A stretch of DNA of 64,000 nt from Siphonodentalium dalli (taxonomy: Eukaryota > Mollusca > Scaphopoda > Gadilida > Siphonodentaliidae). Positions within the stretch are counted from its first letter, which is position 1, and the number at the start of each line of letters is the position of its first letter. Location of the stretch: the NCBI GenBank assembly GCA_032622095.1, contig CP136061.1:62687127-62751126 (forward strand), written 5' to 3'. The notes beneath the pieces are model-generated. The model had not been told where the DNA came from and did not search any database. It worked only from the letters and a program-made list of their open reading frames with translations. Below, piece after piece: positions 1-13,800 of the stretch. The translations under genes were made by a program, and so were the position numbers.

Positions 1-785
1 TCAATGTATATAATACAGATTAGCCAATTTTATATATCAACCACAACTTGTAAGCCATTGCAGGACACCCTGGGGCAATATTTACCATTTTTCATATTTT
101 CGGCGGCCATTTTGGAAATTTTATACACCAATTTCATTCCCATTGAAGTAAAACATCCGTCCAATAAAATAAAGCATATAGTTGTTGACATTCTATTAAC
201 AGCCTGTGTTGTTTGTCGTTAAAATGACTCAAAATCGTCTTGCAAAAAAAATCGAAAATTTCACCCCTCTTTTTCAAATCCTCTTTCTGTATCTATTACG
301 GAACCCTCGTCAATGGCAAATGTCTTAAAATGACGCTATAATATCATGCTTGATGACTGTCTCAAAAACATTGCCATTTACTAATGATTAATGTGAAGAA
401 AAATGGAAGATATGGTGAAATATTAATTAAATTTCCTATTTTCGTGCATATGACGTCATTTTTCGGCGGCCATTTTGATTATTTTTCGAAATTATTTGCC
501 GTCATTTTGAAGAAGGACATCAAACCAACAAAATGGCATACATTTTGTCTGTGTCTTTTGCTAACAACCGATCTATTACAACGATTAAATACAGCTGGTC
601 GGAATTAGAGGAAATGGCGGCCATCTTGGATTCAAATGGCTCTAGCACCTAGTAGGGCCACCTTTATTTTTCGGTGAAATCCGGATTCTTTATCTGGATA
701 CCATAGGGAACAATAAAAATAAGGTTATTTGTAATCATCGGGGGGGGGGGGGGTGCAGGTGGACCTTATTGGCTCCCCGACTAAT
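1..785. other. Left edge, no gene recognised
   Basis: I see no supportable coding exon here; the short open frames have low-complexity composition. A run of 14 G residues lies at 740-753. It could be a poly-purine/G tract marking an element junction or an assembly-prone site. Confidence 0.5.
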
Positions 786-1309
786 AAGCTTGAGGGCCGT
801 TAACCATTTCCAATACACTACAATTGCCCGACAAGGTCATGAAATTGCTATTATCGCCAATTTGGTGACGTCCATCTAGTGATGTTATGTAAGGGTCGTG
901 CTATTATTGAGTGTGTCAAATCATTAACGACCCGACACATACGTCACAAACAAGAGCTGTGGGGCCGTTATGCGAACTCAACGCACAGCCACATTGTGTT
1001 ACTGTACTATGAACGCACACAAAGTGTTAATAATGAATGTTCGGCTACTATTGGGTCATGGTGTGGATTTTAATATGATCTGCCAGGTGGTTCAGACTGG
1101 TTTCCGATATACGTCACAATCGTGTGGTCGATCGATTGTCGGTGTGGAGTCTACAGTATATGCCTCGATGGACTTGCAGTGTTACTGACCCATAGCCCGA
1201 CCCTTACATCGCTAGATAGACGTCACCTACTTGGCGATAACAATAGAAATGTCATGAACTTGTCGGGCAAGTGTGGTGTATTGGAAACGGTTAACAGTTC
1301 CCAAGCTTA
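786..1309. repeat. Foldback element with ~115-bp inverted arms
   Basis: The sequence from about 786 to 905 (starting AAGCTTGAGGGCCGTTAACC) reappears inverted at about 1195-1309, ending at the mirrored AAGCTT. The arms share the blocks TTTCCAATACAC, GCCCGACAAG, TTATCGCCAA and TGACGTC with scattered substitutions. The roughly 290-bp spacer has no recognisable coding content. This looks like a non-autonomous foldback DNA transposon; I could not identify a clean target-site duplication, so the superfamily is open. Confidence 0.6.
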
Positions 1310-1401
1310 TGATTGGTCATCGACTTCGTCTGGAGCATCCTATAAGCTCTTGGGTCGTTAACCGTGATTTCTGTTGGCCATGCAAGATCATGTTATTGTT
1401 A

Positions 1402-1935
<534 letters not shown>

Positions 1936-1959
1936 ACTGGCCGTGAGCTGGCGTTTTGT

Positions 1960-2240
1960 TTTAAACATAAAAACTCGTTAGTTGCATCATCGTGCCTTCT
2001 GACATACGCCAAAATGTGTCCAAAATCGACGAGTGGTTTTACATCAACACCTGGCGTTTTTTTAATTCAAAACTCGTTGCCTTTTTTTTTTTACACCAAA
2101 AGATGGCGATTTTACATCAAAAGTGGTGATATTATTGTACATCAAAAGCTTGCGATTTTACACCAAAACTCGTTAGTTACATCAATAGTTGGCGATTTTA
2201 CATCAAAACTCGTTAGTTGCTTCAAAAGCCGTCAGTAAAT
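1960..2240. repeat. Degenerate short tandem repeat
   Basis: Imperfect repeats of a unit containing TTTTACATCAAAACTCGTTA recur about every 35-45 bases, alternating with GTTGCATCA and TGGCGAT variants. No coding function is apparent. Confidence 0.5.
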
Positions 2241-2554
2241 CAAAACTGGCTTAACACGTAAATGACTTATTGAAGTCATCGATGTTATCAATTAGGAGTC
2301 AATTTTACTCCAGTCGTTTTTTATTTAATTTTTTTTATGCATGAGTAATTATGAAATCATGTGTCTACACGTTCTGCATGACGCCGCTCACATGGGTGCG
2401 ACAGTAAACTGGTGTGCACATGCTAATGTATGCAATTAATTCATTTTGTAACTCATTAAATTGCTCGGTTCTAATATAATGAATGTTGTATAAAGTGCAA
2501 ATCAGTAATTTATACATTTAAAGCGGCTAGACTATTATATGGCCTCATATAATG

Positions 2555-2935
2555 TTATGTCCCGGGAAGCTGCAGGCCTACATAGCTTTTACCAGAGTTT
2601 ATCATTGTTAACCTGACTTTACCATGCATGATTTACTTGGAATTTGCAAATGTATGCCCATTTTACATGGCTTTTACCAGAGTATATCATTGTTGGTCTC
2701 AATTTATCATGATTTACTAGGAATTTACAAGGGTATGTCTATTTTATATGGCTTTTACCAGAGTAGCCTACGGTATATCATTGTAAACCTGACTTAACCA
2801 GACTACAGCCTGGTAAACCATGGTTTACCGGGCTTTTACCAGTATTATATTGTAAACATGACTTTACCACATTTAACCAGAGTAAATCCTGGTAAACCAT
2901 CGTTTACCGGGCTTTTACCAGAGTTTTTTTGTTTT
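2555..2935. repeat. Degenerate tandem repeat rich in CTTTTACCAGAG
   Basis: The phrase GGCTTTTACCAGAGT recurs at least five times, interleaved with GGTAAACCATGGTTTACC palindromes and ATCATTGTAAACCTGACTT segments. Unit length drifts between about 55 and 110 bases. It is non-coding. Confidence 0.55.
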
Positions 2936-3460
2936 TTTTTATAAGGGAGAAGAGGTACGGTACCAATGTTCGCTGACAAAGAGTTTGGTACGGTAAATGT
3001 GCCATCGACTGCTTCGCCCGACAACGCTCTGAAGTGTGCGTCAATATTTGTAACCAAATTTATTTTGTATCACCACTTCACAAAATCGAGGCTATTTCCT
3101 GTATCTTATTTTAATATCTTTTCTGTTGTCTTTCGTAAATGTTTTTTATTATCGCATTTACACACCAATTGAAACTATAAACAATAACAAAACAAGGACG
3201 TAGCTATTCGAAATCGAATTGATGGCATCAGTCATTTTCTCTCCATACGCGGAAATGTGAACTTCACCGTGAATCGTGACTCTTGGCAACTGCGTGAGTT
3301 AATTTCTCAGCTACATAGCTACTGCCGCACTGATTTGTAAATGTTGTTTGGAAATGACATTTATTCACTAGCGGGAACCAATAGTGATACTACCTGTGTA
3401 ACTGACACCTCCAACTATAAATCATCCTGTAGTTTTACTTGTTTCAGGTAAAAAAAAAAA

Positions 3461-4642
3461 ATGTTTCACAATACTGGTAGAATTTTCTTGTGCAGACCAC
3501 ATTATGTAAATGTTTCAAGATTATTGAAATATAGCATAGGCATAGACAAGTCATGGAGGCACCTAAATACATGTAGATGCATTCCAATCGCCCACCAGAG
3601 AAATAGCAGTTCAACTTCAATTGACACTGATTATGTTAACGATTTGTACTTTGGTATTCTAAAGAAACAGCGGACAAAACTATCCAAAGCCATCACACTT
3701 GTTGAATCAACTCACCCACAGAAAAAGCAGCATGCCCAGGTTTTACTATCAAAGATATTGCAGTATAACAAGTCAAAAAATGTCCACTCTCTCAGTGATG
3801 TGTCTGGTAGCTTCAAAATTGGGTTGTCAGGCCCTCCTGGATCTGGCAAAAGCACTTTAATTGAAGTATTTGGTAAATTTCTCACTGGAAAAGGTTTACA
3901 AGTTGCTGTTCTTGCTGTTGATCCATCCTCTGCCATGACTGGAGGATCACTTCTTGGAGACAAGACTAGAATGCCAGAGTTATCATGCGATATGAAAGCT
4001 TACATACGACCATCCCCTGCTAAAGGTACGCTTGGTGGAGTTACACGGACTACCAATGAAACTATTGTGCTCTGTCAAGGGTATGGCTTTGACATTATAC
4101 TTGTTGAAACTGTTGGAGTTGGTCAGTCAGAATTTGCTGTTGCAGATATGGTTGATCTGTTTTGTCTTCTGATACCCCCAGCTGGAGGTGACGAACTACA
4201 GGGCATAAAGAAAGGAATACTCGAAGTTTCGGATATTGTTGCTGTCACTAAATCTGATGGTGATTTAGTTCCAGCAGCTAACAGGATTCAGGCGGAGTAT
4301 GTCAGTGCAACAAAATTCATGAAACCACACAGTTCATGGCGCACACAGGTGACAAAAATATCTTCTGTTACAAAGGATGGGCTACCTGAACTTTGGGATA
4401 TGATGCAGGAATACCGAACAAACCTCACTCAATCTGGCGAAATCGCATCAAAGCGAGAGCATCAACAGTTGGTTTGGATGTGGAATCACATTAAGGACAA
4501 TATTATGGATAGGTTTAGACAACATCCTGGTGTGATGTCAAAACTATCAGATCTCGAAGTTCAAGTATCAAGGGGCGTTGTAACTCCTGGACATGCTGCT
4601 GACATTCTTATGCAGGAATTTACACTGAACAAATCTTCATAA
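3461..4642 (+). CDS. MMAA: Methylmalonic aciduria type A protein, mitochondrial G3E GTPase (single-exon CDS)
   Basis: Encodes a 393-residue G3E-family P-loop GTPase matching animal MMAA. In that family the protein escorts adenosylcobalamin onto methylmalonyl-CoA mutase in mitochondria and protects the mutase. Visible motifs: Walker [10 protein letters not shown] at residues 124-132, the ETVGVGQSE segment at 216-224, [12 protein letters not shown] at 239-250, and the guanine-specificity motif TKSD at 263-266. The first ~45 residues are basic and hydroxylated with few acids, fitting a mitochondrial presequence. Human MMAA is about 418 residues, so length is normal. ATG 3461 follows an excellent splice acceptor (AG at 3446-3447), so an intron probably sits in the 5' UTR. 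The coding region itself has no intron, frameshift or stop. An AATAAA lies at 4944. A retrocopy that captured an upstream exon cannot be excluded, but I see no poly(A) tract or target duplication. Confidence 0.93.
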   Translation: MFHNTGRIFLCRPHYVNVSRLLKYSIGIDKSWRHLNTCRCIPIAHQRNSSSTSIDTDYVNDLYFGILKKQRTKLSKAITLVESTHPQKKQHAQVLLSKILQYNKSKNVHSLSDVSGSFKIGLSGPPGSGKSTLIEVFGKFLTGKGLQVAVLAVDPSSAMTGGSLLGDKTRMPELSCDMKAYIRPSPAKGTLGGVTRTTNETIVLCQGYGFDIILVETVGVGQSEFAVADMVDLFCLLIPPAGGDELQGIKKGILEVSDIVAVTKSDGDLVPAANRIQAEYVSATKFMKPHSSWRTQVTKISSVTKDGLPELWDMMQEYRTNLTQSGEIASKREHQQLVWMWNHIKDNIMDRFRQHPGVMSKLSDLEVQVSRGVVTPGHAADILMQEFTLNKSS

Positions 4643-5510
4643 TTCGTGATTAAAAATCGTATACATTCTTTTTCTCGCTATCTCACTCTCTGTCTCTATG
4701 GTGTTTATTTTAAAAGCTATATTTATTTCAATTCAAATCAGATTATAGGGCCTACAGACAAAACACGATATGCATCTGAATCAAGAAGATATGTTATTTA
4801 TTGATCAAGCTTGCATGAAAATATTCCGCAAGAGTCAAAAACTCGAATGATATATGAAAGTATTATTGACAAAAAAAATTAATTAAAAATTTGTATGATT
4901 TTATGGAGCTCTTTCTGGAGACATACATGTACATGTTGGTAGCAATAAATTGTTATCAGTGGGGGGAGTCGTGCCTGGAAAGATCTGAGTGAGTAGAGCA
5001 AACAAGGTTTTAACTCCCCAAGTCAATTATGTCACATAATCATCAAAACCAATTGATTATTCTGTTATTATACACGTTCCATCATTCATATATGATTGGT
5101 TAATTTTTTTGGTCGTATGTGACAAAATAGTCCCTGATCCACTGATTATCTCATGTTGATCCCTGACTTTCCTTTGCAAGGACGAATTTGTCATTTAAAT
5201 ATTTATGATGGAACAATTCTGCCTGACATCATTTTTTTCAACGTTGGAACTCCAAATTTTGCTCCCATGCTCAGAATTTATAGTTTCAAGCCACCTATAT
5301 CCAACCAACCATATATGTGTTTCAGACATTTTGACAGTCGCAGACAACAGTTCAAATCGAGCACAGGTGTGACATTACCAATTTTAATTTACGGAAAAAT
5401 CCTTATAAATCACCTACATGTATATGTTTGTAATTAACATTTGTGATAGCATCCCAGAGCAACACATTGATCAGAACATCTGGAGTCACACATATTCAAA
5501 TTTACAGTAA
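4643..5510. other. MMAA 3' flank
   Basis: Probable 3' UTR and intergenic DNA. The hexamer AATAAA at 4944-4949 is the best polyadenylation candidate for MMAA, about 300 bases after the stop. A 94-codon open frame at 5153-5437 has no recognisable similarity and I do not treat it as a gene. Confidence 0.45.
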
Positions 5511-5772
5511 TTAACCCTTTCTATACCAAATAGATTCTCCCACTCAGTTATACAGTATATATTGGAATGGTCTATTATTCATTTGGAGGGGTATTTAGGA
5601 AAAATGAGCAGAAGACAGACAGACAAAAAGATAGAATTTGAAGTGCAGAAGGATTCCTACATGTATTCATTGATGGGAAATGTTCAAATAAAAATAAGTC
5701 AGTTTGTTGAACTTATTATCTGAACAATTCCTGAACTCGTTGTCAATGAGTATTTAGCATAGAAAGGGTTAA
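5511..5772. mobile_element. TTAA-flanked MITE, GGGTTAA-ended family B
   Basis: Begins TTAACCCTTTCTATACCAAA and ends CATAGAAAGGGTTAA, giving inverted ends flanked by TTAA on both sides. The interior contains a mirrored pair around TTGTTGAACTTATTATCTGA. TTAA duplications with CCC-type ends are typical of piggyBac-like non-autonomous elements, although Kolobok elements also use TTAA. Relatives are at 19423-20041 and 20133-20414. Confidence 0.7.
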
Positions 5773-6625
5773 AAAAGAATGATTTTTTTATTGAGTATAA
5801 AACACCCAAATGTCACAGTCGACCATTGTAATGTTCTTAAATAGTTTGTTGTTGCATGGCGGTATTGGAGAAATTCAAAAGAGAAATAACTTTATGGTAA
5901 TAGATGCTTCTGTTGACTGGTCTCTCTGACCCAAGATTATTCTCTTATAAGTTATACCCAAGAACTAAATACAATAAGAACTATATAAAAAGTTCAGACG
6001 ATACCACATGGGCCCCTCTAATTCGATACAATGTGTTTTGAAATCATTTGTCTGATTAGATATCAGCTATCCTAATTAAAATTTTATTGAATCATTCCAC
6101 CGGGTGCATTCCCATGGTTTCTACGTATCAATGTTTTTTTTATTTTTGGTGCAAAGAGACTTCATGGTACTAACAAACAACCACACATACAGATAACAGT
6201 GTCGCAAATGATCTATAAATAGACTGCACAATATCTAATAATGACAGCCGGGACTGCAGGATTCCAGGAATTGAGGGTCACAAGGGATTGACATACAAAA
6301 TTTTTTAAATCATGTGGCAAATCTCGTCGGCCTCCGCTTTGTATACTACAGTTCAAAATATACAAATAGCAGTAAACTGTGCGGAGACTGACGAAGCTTT
6401 CCCAAATGTGAAAGTTCGGTATCACGTTAAACACAGTTACTACCCATACATCACTCATCGCAGTCACACCCATCTGGATATAGGACAAAAAATTAGCTGC
6501 ATGCATATTCTAGTAACACAGTCTATCTTGTTGCTTCTGGTATCATCACATTAGTGGTGGAGGGTCTATTGCATAGAAGATTGATGCATTAATATGGTTA
6601 AACAGAAGATCCATTGATGATCTCT
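5773..6625. other. Intergenic, nothing recognised
   Basis: AT-rich DNA without a convincing exon or repeat boundary. Short open frames on both strands around 6213-6554 overlap each other and look like chance. Confidence 0.4.
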
Positions 6626-6627
6626 TA

Positions 6628-6743
6628 CAGTAATGCTCAGTGAGAGCTTTCCGATGAATGGCAACAAGCCATATTTCCGACTAAATCCTGAAAAGTTACC
6701 CATTCTGCTGTGGTTAAGGAGTCGATTATTTAGAGCATTACTG
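6628..6743. mobile_element. Short MITE with TA target site
   Basis: Flanked by TA at 6626-6627 and 6744-6745, with inverted ends CAGTAATGCTC / GAGCATTACTG. The core (GAGCTTTCCGATGAATGGCA, then GACTAAATCCTGAAAAGTTA) is shared with the longer copy at 11828-11999. This fits a Tc1/mariner-type non-autonomous element. Confidence 0.7.
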
Positions 6744-6745
6744 TA

Positions 6746-7890
6746 TCTCTGATGTCTTTGAATCACATTTCGGTCACCTATTTAAGTGTTCAAATTGTCC
6801 CGTATCTTAACTCTTTGTTCACTCGAGACAACGATTCGCTTCAAGATTAGATGCGATTTCAAATCTTTTGCTCAATTTGATTCAAAATGAAAACCCTGAT
6901 TTGCAAAGCCCTAATACCACATCTTTTTGGACTAACATCTCTTTTAATTGTAGATTATGTAGAATGGATTTAAGTGATTTACAATGTTCAAATCAAACTT
7001 AATAATTTGTTGATTTCTTGTTAAGTTCCTGTGATCAAAATTGCTTGACAAATACATCAAAGACTTATATACACATTCTATGTCGCGGAAAAACTTGTTG
7101 AAGTCATTGAATGTTTTGCCTCAGAAACAAGGATCCCTATTTTTCTTCGATTGGGAACGTTAAAGAGAGTTCAGGGTCATTTTTTTACTGATATGGCAAT
7201 AATACAGAGCATCTGTATCCTTACATGCGGGGAGTTGAAAACAACAAATAAATTTGTCGACTTCAGTAAATATTTTCTGAGTATAAAAGTCTGGTCTGTA
7301 TATTTGAATTTCATGTATTTATCAACCTATTTTGAATGCTGGAACTTGGTAAAAGTGAGAAATTACGATATCAAATGTGAGGCCTGACAATTACAACATG
7401 TGGGAGACTCGCATATACAAGAGAATGCACTGGCACAGGGTCTTTAATGTTGCACCAGCACGGATCTATGTCATGAAAAATGTTTTCTTATTTATTATAT
7501 TTTCATCAACTTTTTACGTCATGGCATAATCAAGATCATCAAAGGATATCTGGATGTTGTTCTGCAACAGAGTTATTTGCAGCTGGAATGCCCTGCCAGA
7601 CTATATTGTGCAATTGAAAATGCTAGCAGAACTCAAAACTCTATTGCACAATTAGTTCTGCTCAATGCGGTAGGAATATGACATGGAAGGAATGGATTGC
7701 CATGTAATATAATAACTTTAGGTAAAATCCGGAACTAAGAGTCACTTGAATTGTTATGTGTATTTTGATGTAATGAAACGGTTAAGTTACCGATGACATG
7801 AACACATACACATATTTAATTTATATAATTCAAAGGGAGATATTTCCAAAGAGGGAACAATAGAACTTTCTTCCAGGATATCTGTGTAGC
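6746..7890. other. Intergenic / MRPS31 downstream flank
   Basis: A fragment of the TTAA double-hairpin family (CGCATATACAAGAGAATGCA) lies at about 7385-7460. The rest is AT-rich with no supportable gene. The last few hundred bases are probably the MRPS31 3' UTR. Confidence 0.45.
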
Positions 7891-10800
7891 TCAATGTAAC
7901 TTCTCGTGAACGAAAGCATTTTCTCCCATGATATCTTTCAACATTTCTTCTTTTTGCCTGAAATAATCTCTGTACCATTCGATGTGGTCATGCTTCATCT
8001 GCACAGTCAAATATGGGTTCTTTGATAAACCATTAGTGACAAGCTCCATGAAGTGGCGAATTGGCCCACGCTCTGGGAATCCTTCAAGTAAGTGATCCAG
8101 GAAAACATGCTCATGGAATTCAACACTCTTTTCTTCATCTGAAATGCCTGAAATATATAATTCTAATCAATCCTTCACACTTTAAAGGGTGTCAAGGCAA
8201 GCCTGAATTTAGTGCGTCTGACATTTGCAGAATGAGGTCCCCAGAGGGTGAATTTAGTGATGCTATCCCGCACAGCAGGCTAACATCACCAAATTAACCC
8301 TCTGGGAACCTCATGCTGCTACGGCAGACCTAGGATTAGATTGAAGTTCCCCAGTTGAAGTTGGTGATGTTCACCCATTAGTCAACTCGATTATGTATTT
8401 TATCTTCTGCAAATTAGGGGATATAGAAACTGAACAGAGGGGAACAAGTAACTAAAAACAATGTTTATTTGAGACTATGGATACGTCCCATTAGATGAGA
8501 CGTAAGCTGAATGAGGTCCCCAGAGGGTAAATTTGGTGATGCTAGCCCACTGTCATCAACAAAACTTACTATACGATTAGCGATGTTTGTTTACAAATCA
8601 CTGTAACAGTTTTGTTTACATAACAATGGTTTCATCATGCAAAAATTTGTTATTGGAGAACTATCTAATGAATATAACAACAATGTTTATCTATTTCTCC
8701 CTGTTCTTGTTTATTATATCCCCACTTATCAAAGAAAATGGGAGGTATACACATGTACTGGATTTGTGCATTTGTCTGTCCATCCGTTCAGGCATATATC
8801 TCAGCCCTGGTTTATTGTATATGAATGATAATTGGTATGGAGGTTTGCCATCATGATTGCTTTCCAAAAAGGGGCAAATTACTTTGTGTTTTCCATTCGA
8901 CAGTTAACCTTTATATATCTTGAAATGTGGATTTTTTGTCTATCCGCGCAGATATCTCAGCCAGGGGTTATCGTAACTGAATGAAATTTTGTATGGACAC
9001 TCGCCATCATGACTGCTTTCAAAAGAGGTGCAAATGACATTCACATTTTCCATTCTAGAGTTATCATTCTTTATTTATCTGGAAATGTGGGTTTTTTGTC
9101 TGTCCCTACATATATCTCAGCCATGGGTGATTGGATCTAATTGAATTTTGGTATGGAGATTCACCATCATGACTGCTTTCAAAATAGGGGCAAATGACGT
9201 TCACGTTTTCCATTCTAGAATTATCCTTCTTTGTTTATCTTGAAATAATTTTTTGTCTGTCCGTGCAGATATCTCAGCCATGGGTTATCGGATATGAATA
9301 AAATTTGACATTGAGGTGTGCAATGAAGTTGTTTATGTTTTCAGTTTACCTGAGTTAGCGGCCTTAGCTTGTCAATGTTTTTTTGCAATTTTGGTCTGCC
9401 CGCGCTTCTGCTGATTTGAATGATTGATCTTAAGACAATTGCAGAGGTCCCTTTCAGCTGTTGGCATTGGCAATGCCCATGTTTGAATTTTCACCGTGGG
9501 AGTATGCCAGCACTGGCGGTGATTCTTTACAGACTTTTTATATTATTTCACATTTACCCACAGAGAGCTTTTGTAATATTTAAGCATTCATTGTGTAGAA
9601 TAACTAACATGGCTGTTAACACCTTCAGGCTTCAACTATAAATTCAATTTAAACTTTAATATGGTTGAGACTTTGATATCATACCTTGCTCGTTATCAAT
9701 CGGAAACTTCCACATCTTTCCTTCTTTTGTCCAGTTGATCATTTCCTCGAATCCGTTCCTTGGTAGATCACTATTAAGCATGCCCTCCTTTTCCTCTCTC
9801 TTGATCACATCCCACAAGCTCTCTCGGCCTGAAAATAATTATCACTGGGTTCATTTAAGAGATGGACAGTAATACCAAAATATTGATCGCTTTTGATTTT
9901 AAATCAAAATTGGAAATAGGAACCGAATTAATCTGGGATCAAAAATTGGCACAACCCGTTTTCGGAAATATATACAAAAAACAATCCGAAGTAATTCTCC
10001 TTCTACCGATTGGGATGCATTAAATGACACACTGTCATCACAGTGTGTTCATGTAAAATAATAACATAAATTTTATAAAAGTCTCTAAAACAACTGTCAT
10101 TAACAAGTACATGTAAAATATAGATTGACTTTGTGCTTATTTTCATTATTAATAACTCTCCAATAACGAGATTTCACATAAAAACCACTGTTATGTAAAC
10201 ATTACTGTTACAGTGGCATTACCAATCACAGTCCAATTAGTCCAATAAGATACAAAAGTTTAATCAAAACTTGATGGCAAACATTGGAGAAGGTCAAACA
10301 TTTAAAAACATTCTTAAAATCATATTTAGAATATAATATTTGAAATTATACACGATTAGCAATGTTTGTTGACAAATCAATGTAACTGTTTAGTTTACAT
10401 AACAAAGTTTGTCTATTTATCCATGTTCTTCTTGGGTCAAACAAATAAAAAAAAAGGTCTGTCTTCTCAGGCAACTCCCTAGTCTATGATATTTTCTTTT
10501 AAAAGTCTCGTCAAAATTGTTTTTCTCAATATTTTCTGTTAGATATTTTGGATTTGAAAATAGTTTTTTATTTTGGAGCATGTTTTCCAGATTTTGCAGG
10601 ATTTTGAGGAAAAAATAAATAGCCTCCCTCACTCATCTCAAAATTGAGATCTAATTGCCTGCGAACACCGATTGTTTTATTTTAATGGTCTTAGCGGTGA
10701 TGTTTTAACAGAATTTGATATTTTTTGCACATTTACAAACTGTGATGCCGTGGGTTCCTTTAAAGATACGGATGGCTTTCGCGATGGGTATTGCTGTTAA

Positions 10801-13800
10801 AATAGTCACATCTGTTAAAACCACCATAAACAGAAAGAATATTAAAATATAGACTGATTTTGTTCTTATAACAATCATAAATATTGCATACATATGTTAT
10901 TGTCAAGATTGTATGCCTTGTTAGTAAATAAAAGCCATATTATGAAACATTACAATATGTAAAGAGTGTGTGATACGCAAAATACTCAACACCAGGGAGA
11001 CTCCATTTAGTGAACTTTGGTTAAAATTGATACCATATTGTTTACAACATACCCAGATAGCGCTAATTCTCTAGATTTCGATGTTGAATGGGTCACCGTG
11101 AATCACTCTCCCAAATAATTTGCCACGGTGTTTAGTGTTTTGGAAATTTACTTATCGCTCTCTCTTTATGTGCTGTACATTAACAAATGCTCAGTTCACA
11201 CAAAGTGTGTTCTGTGGGTAATATCACATTCATACTATCATTAAACTATACTATTGGTATACTCTTGAGAAAAATCATAATTTAGTAACTTATATTTCTA
11301 AACTATAACCTACAACCAAGGCCATCCGTGCCTTTAAATTAAGTTATGGCTGACAATGTCCATGATTTTCATACTATAAAGGGGGAAATTTGAACATATG
11401 GTGTTATGTACACGTTATTTGTGAGGCATTTAGCAGTGTTTGCTCAAATCAATGTCATTGATCAGTGTCATGACTGGACACAGTACCTTGCAAACCGGGC
11501 CACCTGCTCAGTCTATTCGATTGTGATAAAATACATATATTTCACATTAAATTACTACTTTCAGTTGACAACTCTTGTGGAGTTCAGAACAAATATAATG
11601 TTTTCTGTGGAATAAACCAGGTTACTTTCACAATTCTGACTGTCAATGGTGATTTTAGATAGCGGGTAATTTACACTGGGAAGTACACTATACAAGAGTA
11701 AAGGAACCATACTTCGACATAAACCAGTATTATCCCTACCGATTTCACTAGTTGGTTTATGACAAAGGAAAATTGGACTATCCAACCAGTTGCATTCAAA
11801 TATTGTATGAAATGACAGCTCAGAGTACATTAATGCTCAAAGTAATTGACCACTTAACCACAGCAGAATTATGGGTAATTTTTCAGGATTTAGTCAGAGC
11901 TTTCCAATGAATGGCAACAAGCCATATTTCCGACTAAATCCTGAAAAATTACCCATAATTCTTCTGTGGTTAAGTGGTCAATTACTTTGGGAATTACTGT
12001 ACATGATAAACAAAGAAGCAGAGTTCAAGTGATACATACTTGGCTGTTCAGACTTTGTTGGTTCCTCAATATCATGATCCTTGCTGAATATGCCAAGTCT
12101 TGGGCCTCGAAATAGGTCACCAACAGGACTGAAACATTCATATAATTGTTATTACCTAGATTTAACTGAGCCAAGAAATTTTCAATCAGGACTTTATCAT
12201 ACTCGCTATACTTGCACTCATACGGTATTTGCACTCTGAAACTTGAAAGCAGGATATTTTTTGAAATAATATCATGTGATGTCACGCATATCACTATATT
12301 CTATGGAAGAAACTTGTTACCGGAATATCATTTGAAAAGGGGAGCTAAATGCTTTTCTATTGTTGGTAAATATAAGGAATGGATCCAGAAAGTGTGGATT
12401 TGCCTGACATTTGTATGTGTGGAATTCAAAGTTTTCCAAATTTATATGGTAAACAGAACGTATTCAAATGGATATAAACAAAGTTAGAAATGTTTTTTCA
12501 ACACTCAACATGTTTGATGTTGGATGAAAAATGGTGAAAATAGCAGGATACGGCAGACAAAGTGTGTGGATTTTATCAAATAACCATGCTGGTCATCCTA
12601 TAAACCGTCCTGCGGGCAAGTAAACAGGTCTGTAGGCATCAGTAAACTGCACATCGGGCACTAATAATTAAGAGTTTTCCATACCAGGGCTGGTCTAATT
12701 AGTTAATGATAATCAATTTAGATGTTATATCACCAATGGACGACGTACATGTTGGGCAATGGCTATCTGTGCTGGGACAGTAGTTCAGAGATCATTCTGA
12801 TCAGTCCTAATTTTGAGGTAAATTTTAGTTTCATTCAGCAAAATGTTCACAAATCGAGTTTGAAAACATGGAGCTATTTCAAGGGACAATCATCCATTGA
12901 CGTGTTTTATAGTAAGCACTGAAATTCACTGTCCAGTAACTCAAATAAACACATCTTTCGAAACATATCATACAACGATCAAGTAAAGTGCAATTCGGGC
13001 AAACATAGCTCCCGTTGGGGGCTTACTCGGACGACATGGAGTTTCACAAGAAATGGTCAATATTTTTTTTATTTTTCTCATTTTCAAATGTTTTTATAAA
13101 TGGAGATTGAGCTTCTTAAAAATACCTATATCAATGGAACGTTGACAACATTGTCCAAATTTATCACCGCATGCTCAATTTTGATCAGAAGACACACATA
13201 ATTGAAACATGGGAGCTTATTCAACTGCTGGAATTTGGTTGACACTGAGTTCATCAATCACATCTACCGGTAGGATCCGGAGTTGTGCCCAAAGAAAAAC
13301 AATTAATAACAAAATTTCCCTCAAAACAAACTCATCTGTAGTCACAACCCGTGCTTTCAACATGTCTTATGCAATAATTGCCCGCAGGGTAGTTTGTAAG
13401 ATGACTAGCGTGACTCAAGAAGAACATTGAAGTTTTTAAATTGGAGGTGAACAGCGCACTCACCATCCACATTATAATATACGTGCAACAGCTATACTCA
13501 CGTGAACTGTGTCACAGGTCCAGTCTTTTGCCTTCTTGTTTTTGATTTCTTCAATGGGCGAGGCTTTTCTGTTCGAGCTATGTGTGTATAAAAATATGTA
13601 GAACCGAAATTATTATCAACAAGTTTCATCAGTAGAGAGTTTATTATAAAATATCACTGTGGGTGAAGGGGAATGAAAAGTTGGAATTCTGAGACAATAT
13701 GCATATTTGTTTTGATAATAGTTGAAAGTCAACAAATTTCAGCAAATTTACCAATTCTGTGAGAGTGAATTGTCTGAGCAGAGTCAGATATTAAAACCCG

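Noticed and set aside
786-1309. CRISPR-like or prokaryotic repeat structure
   Set aside because: No regular short repeats with unique spacers occur anywhere; the window is plainly eukaryotic.
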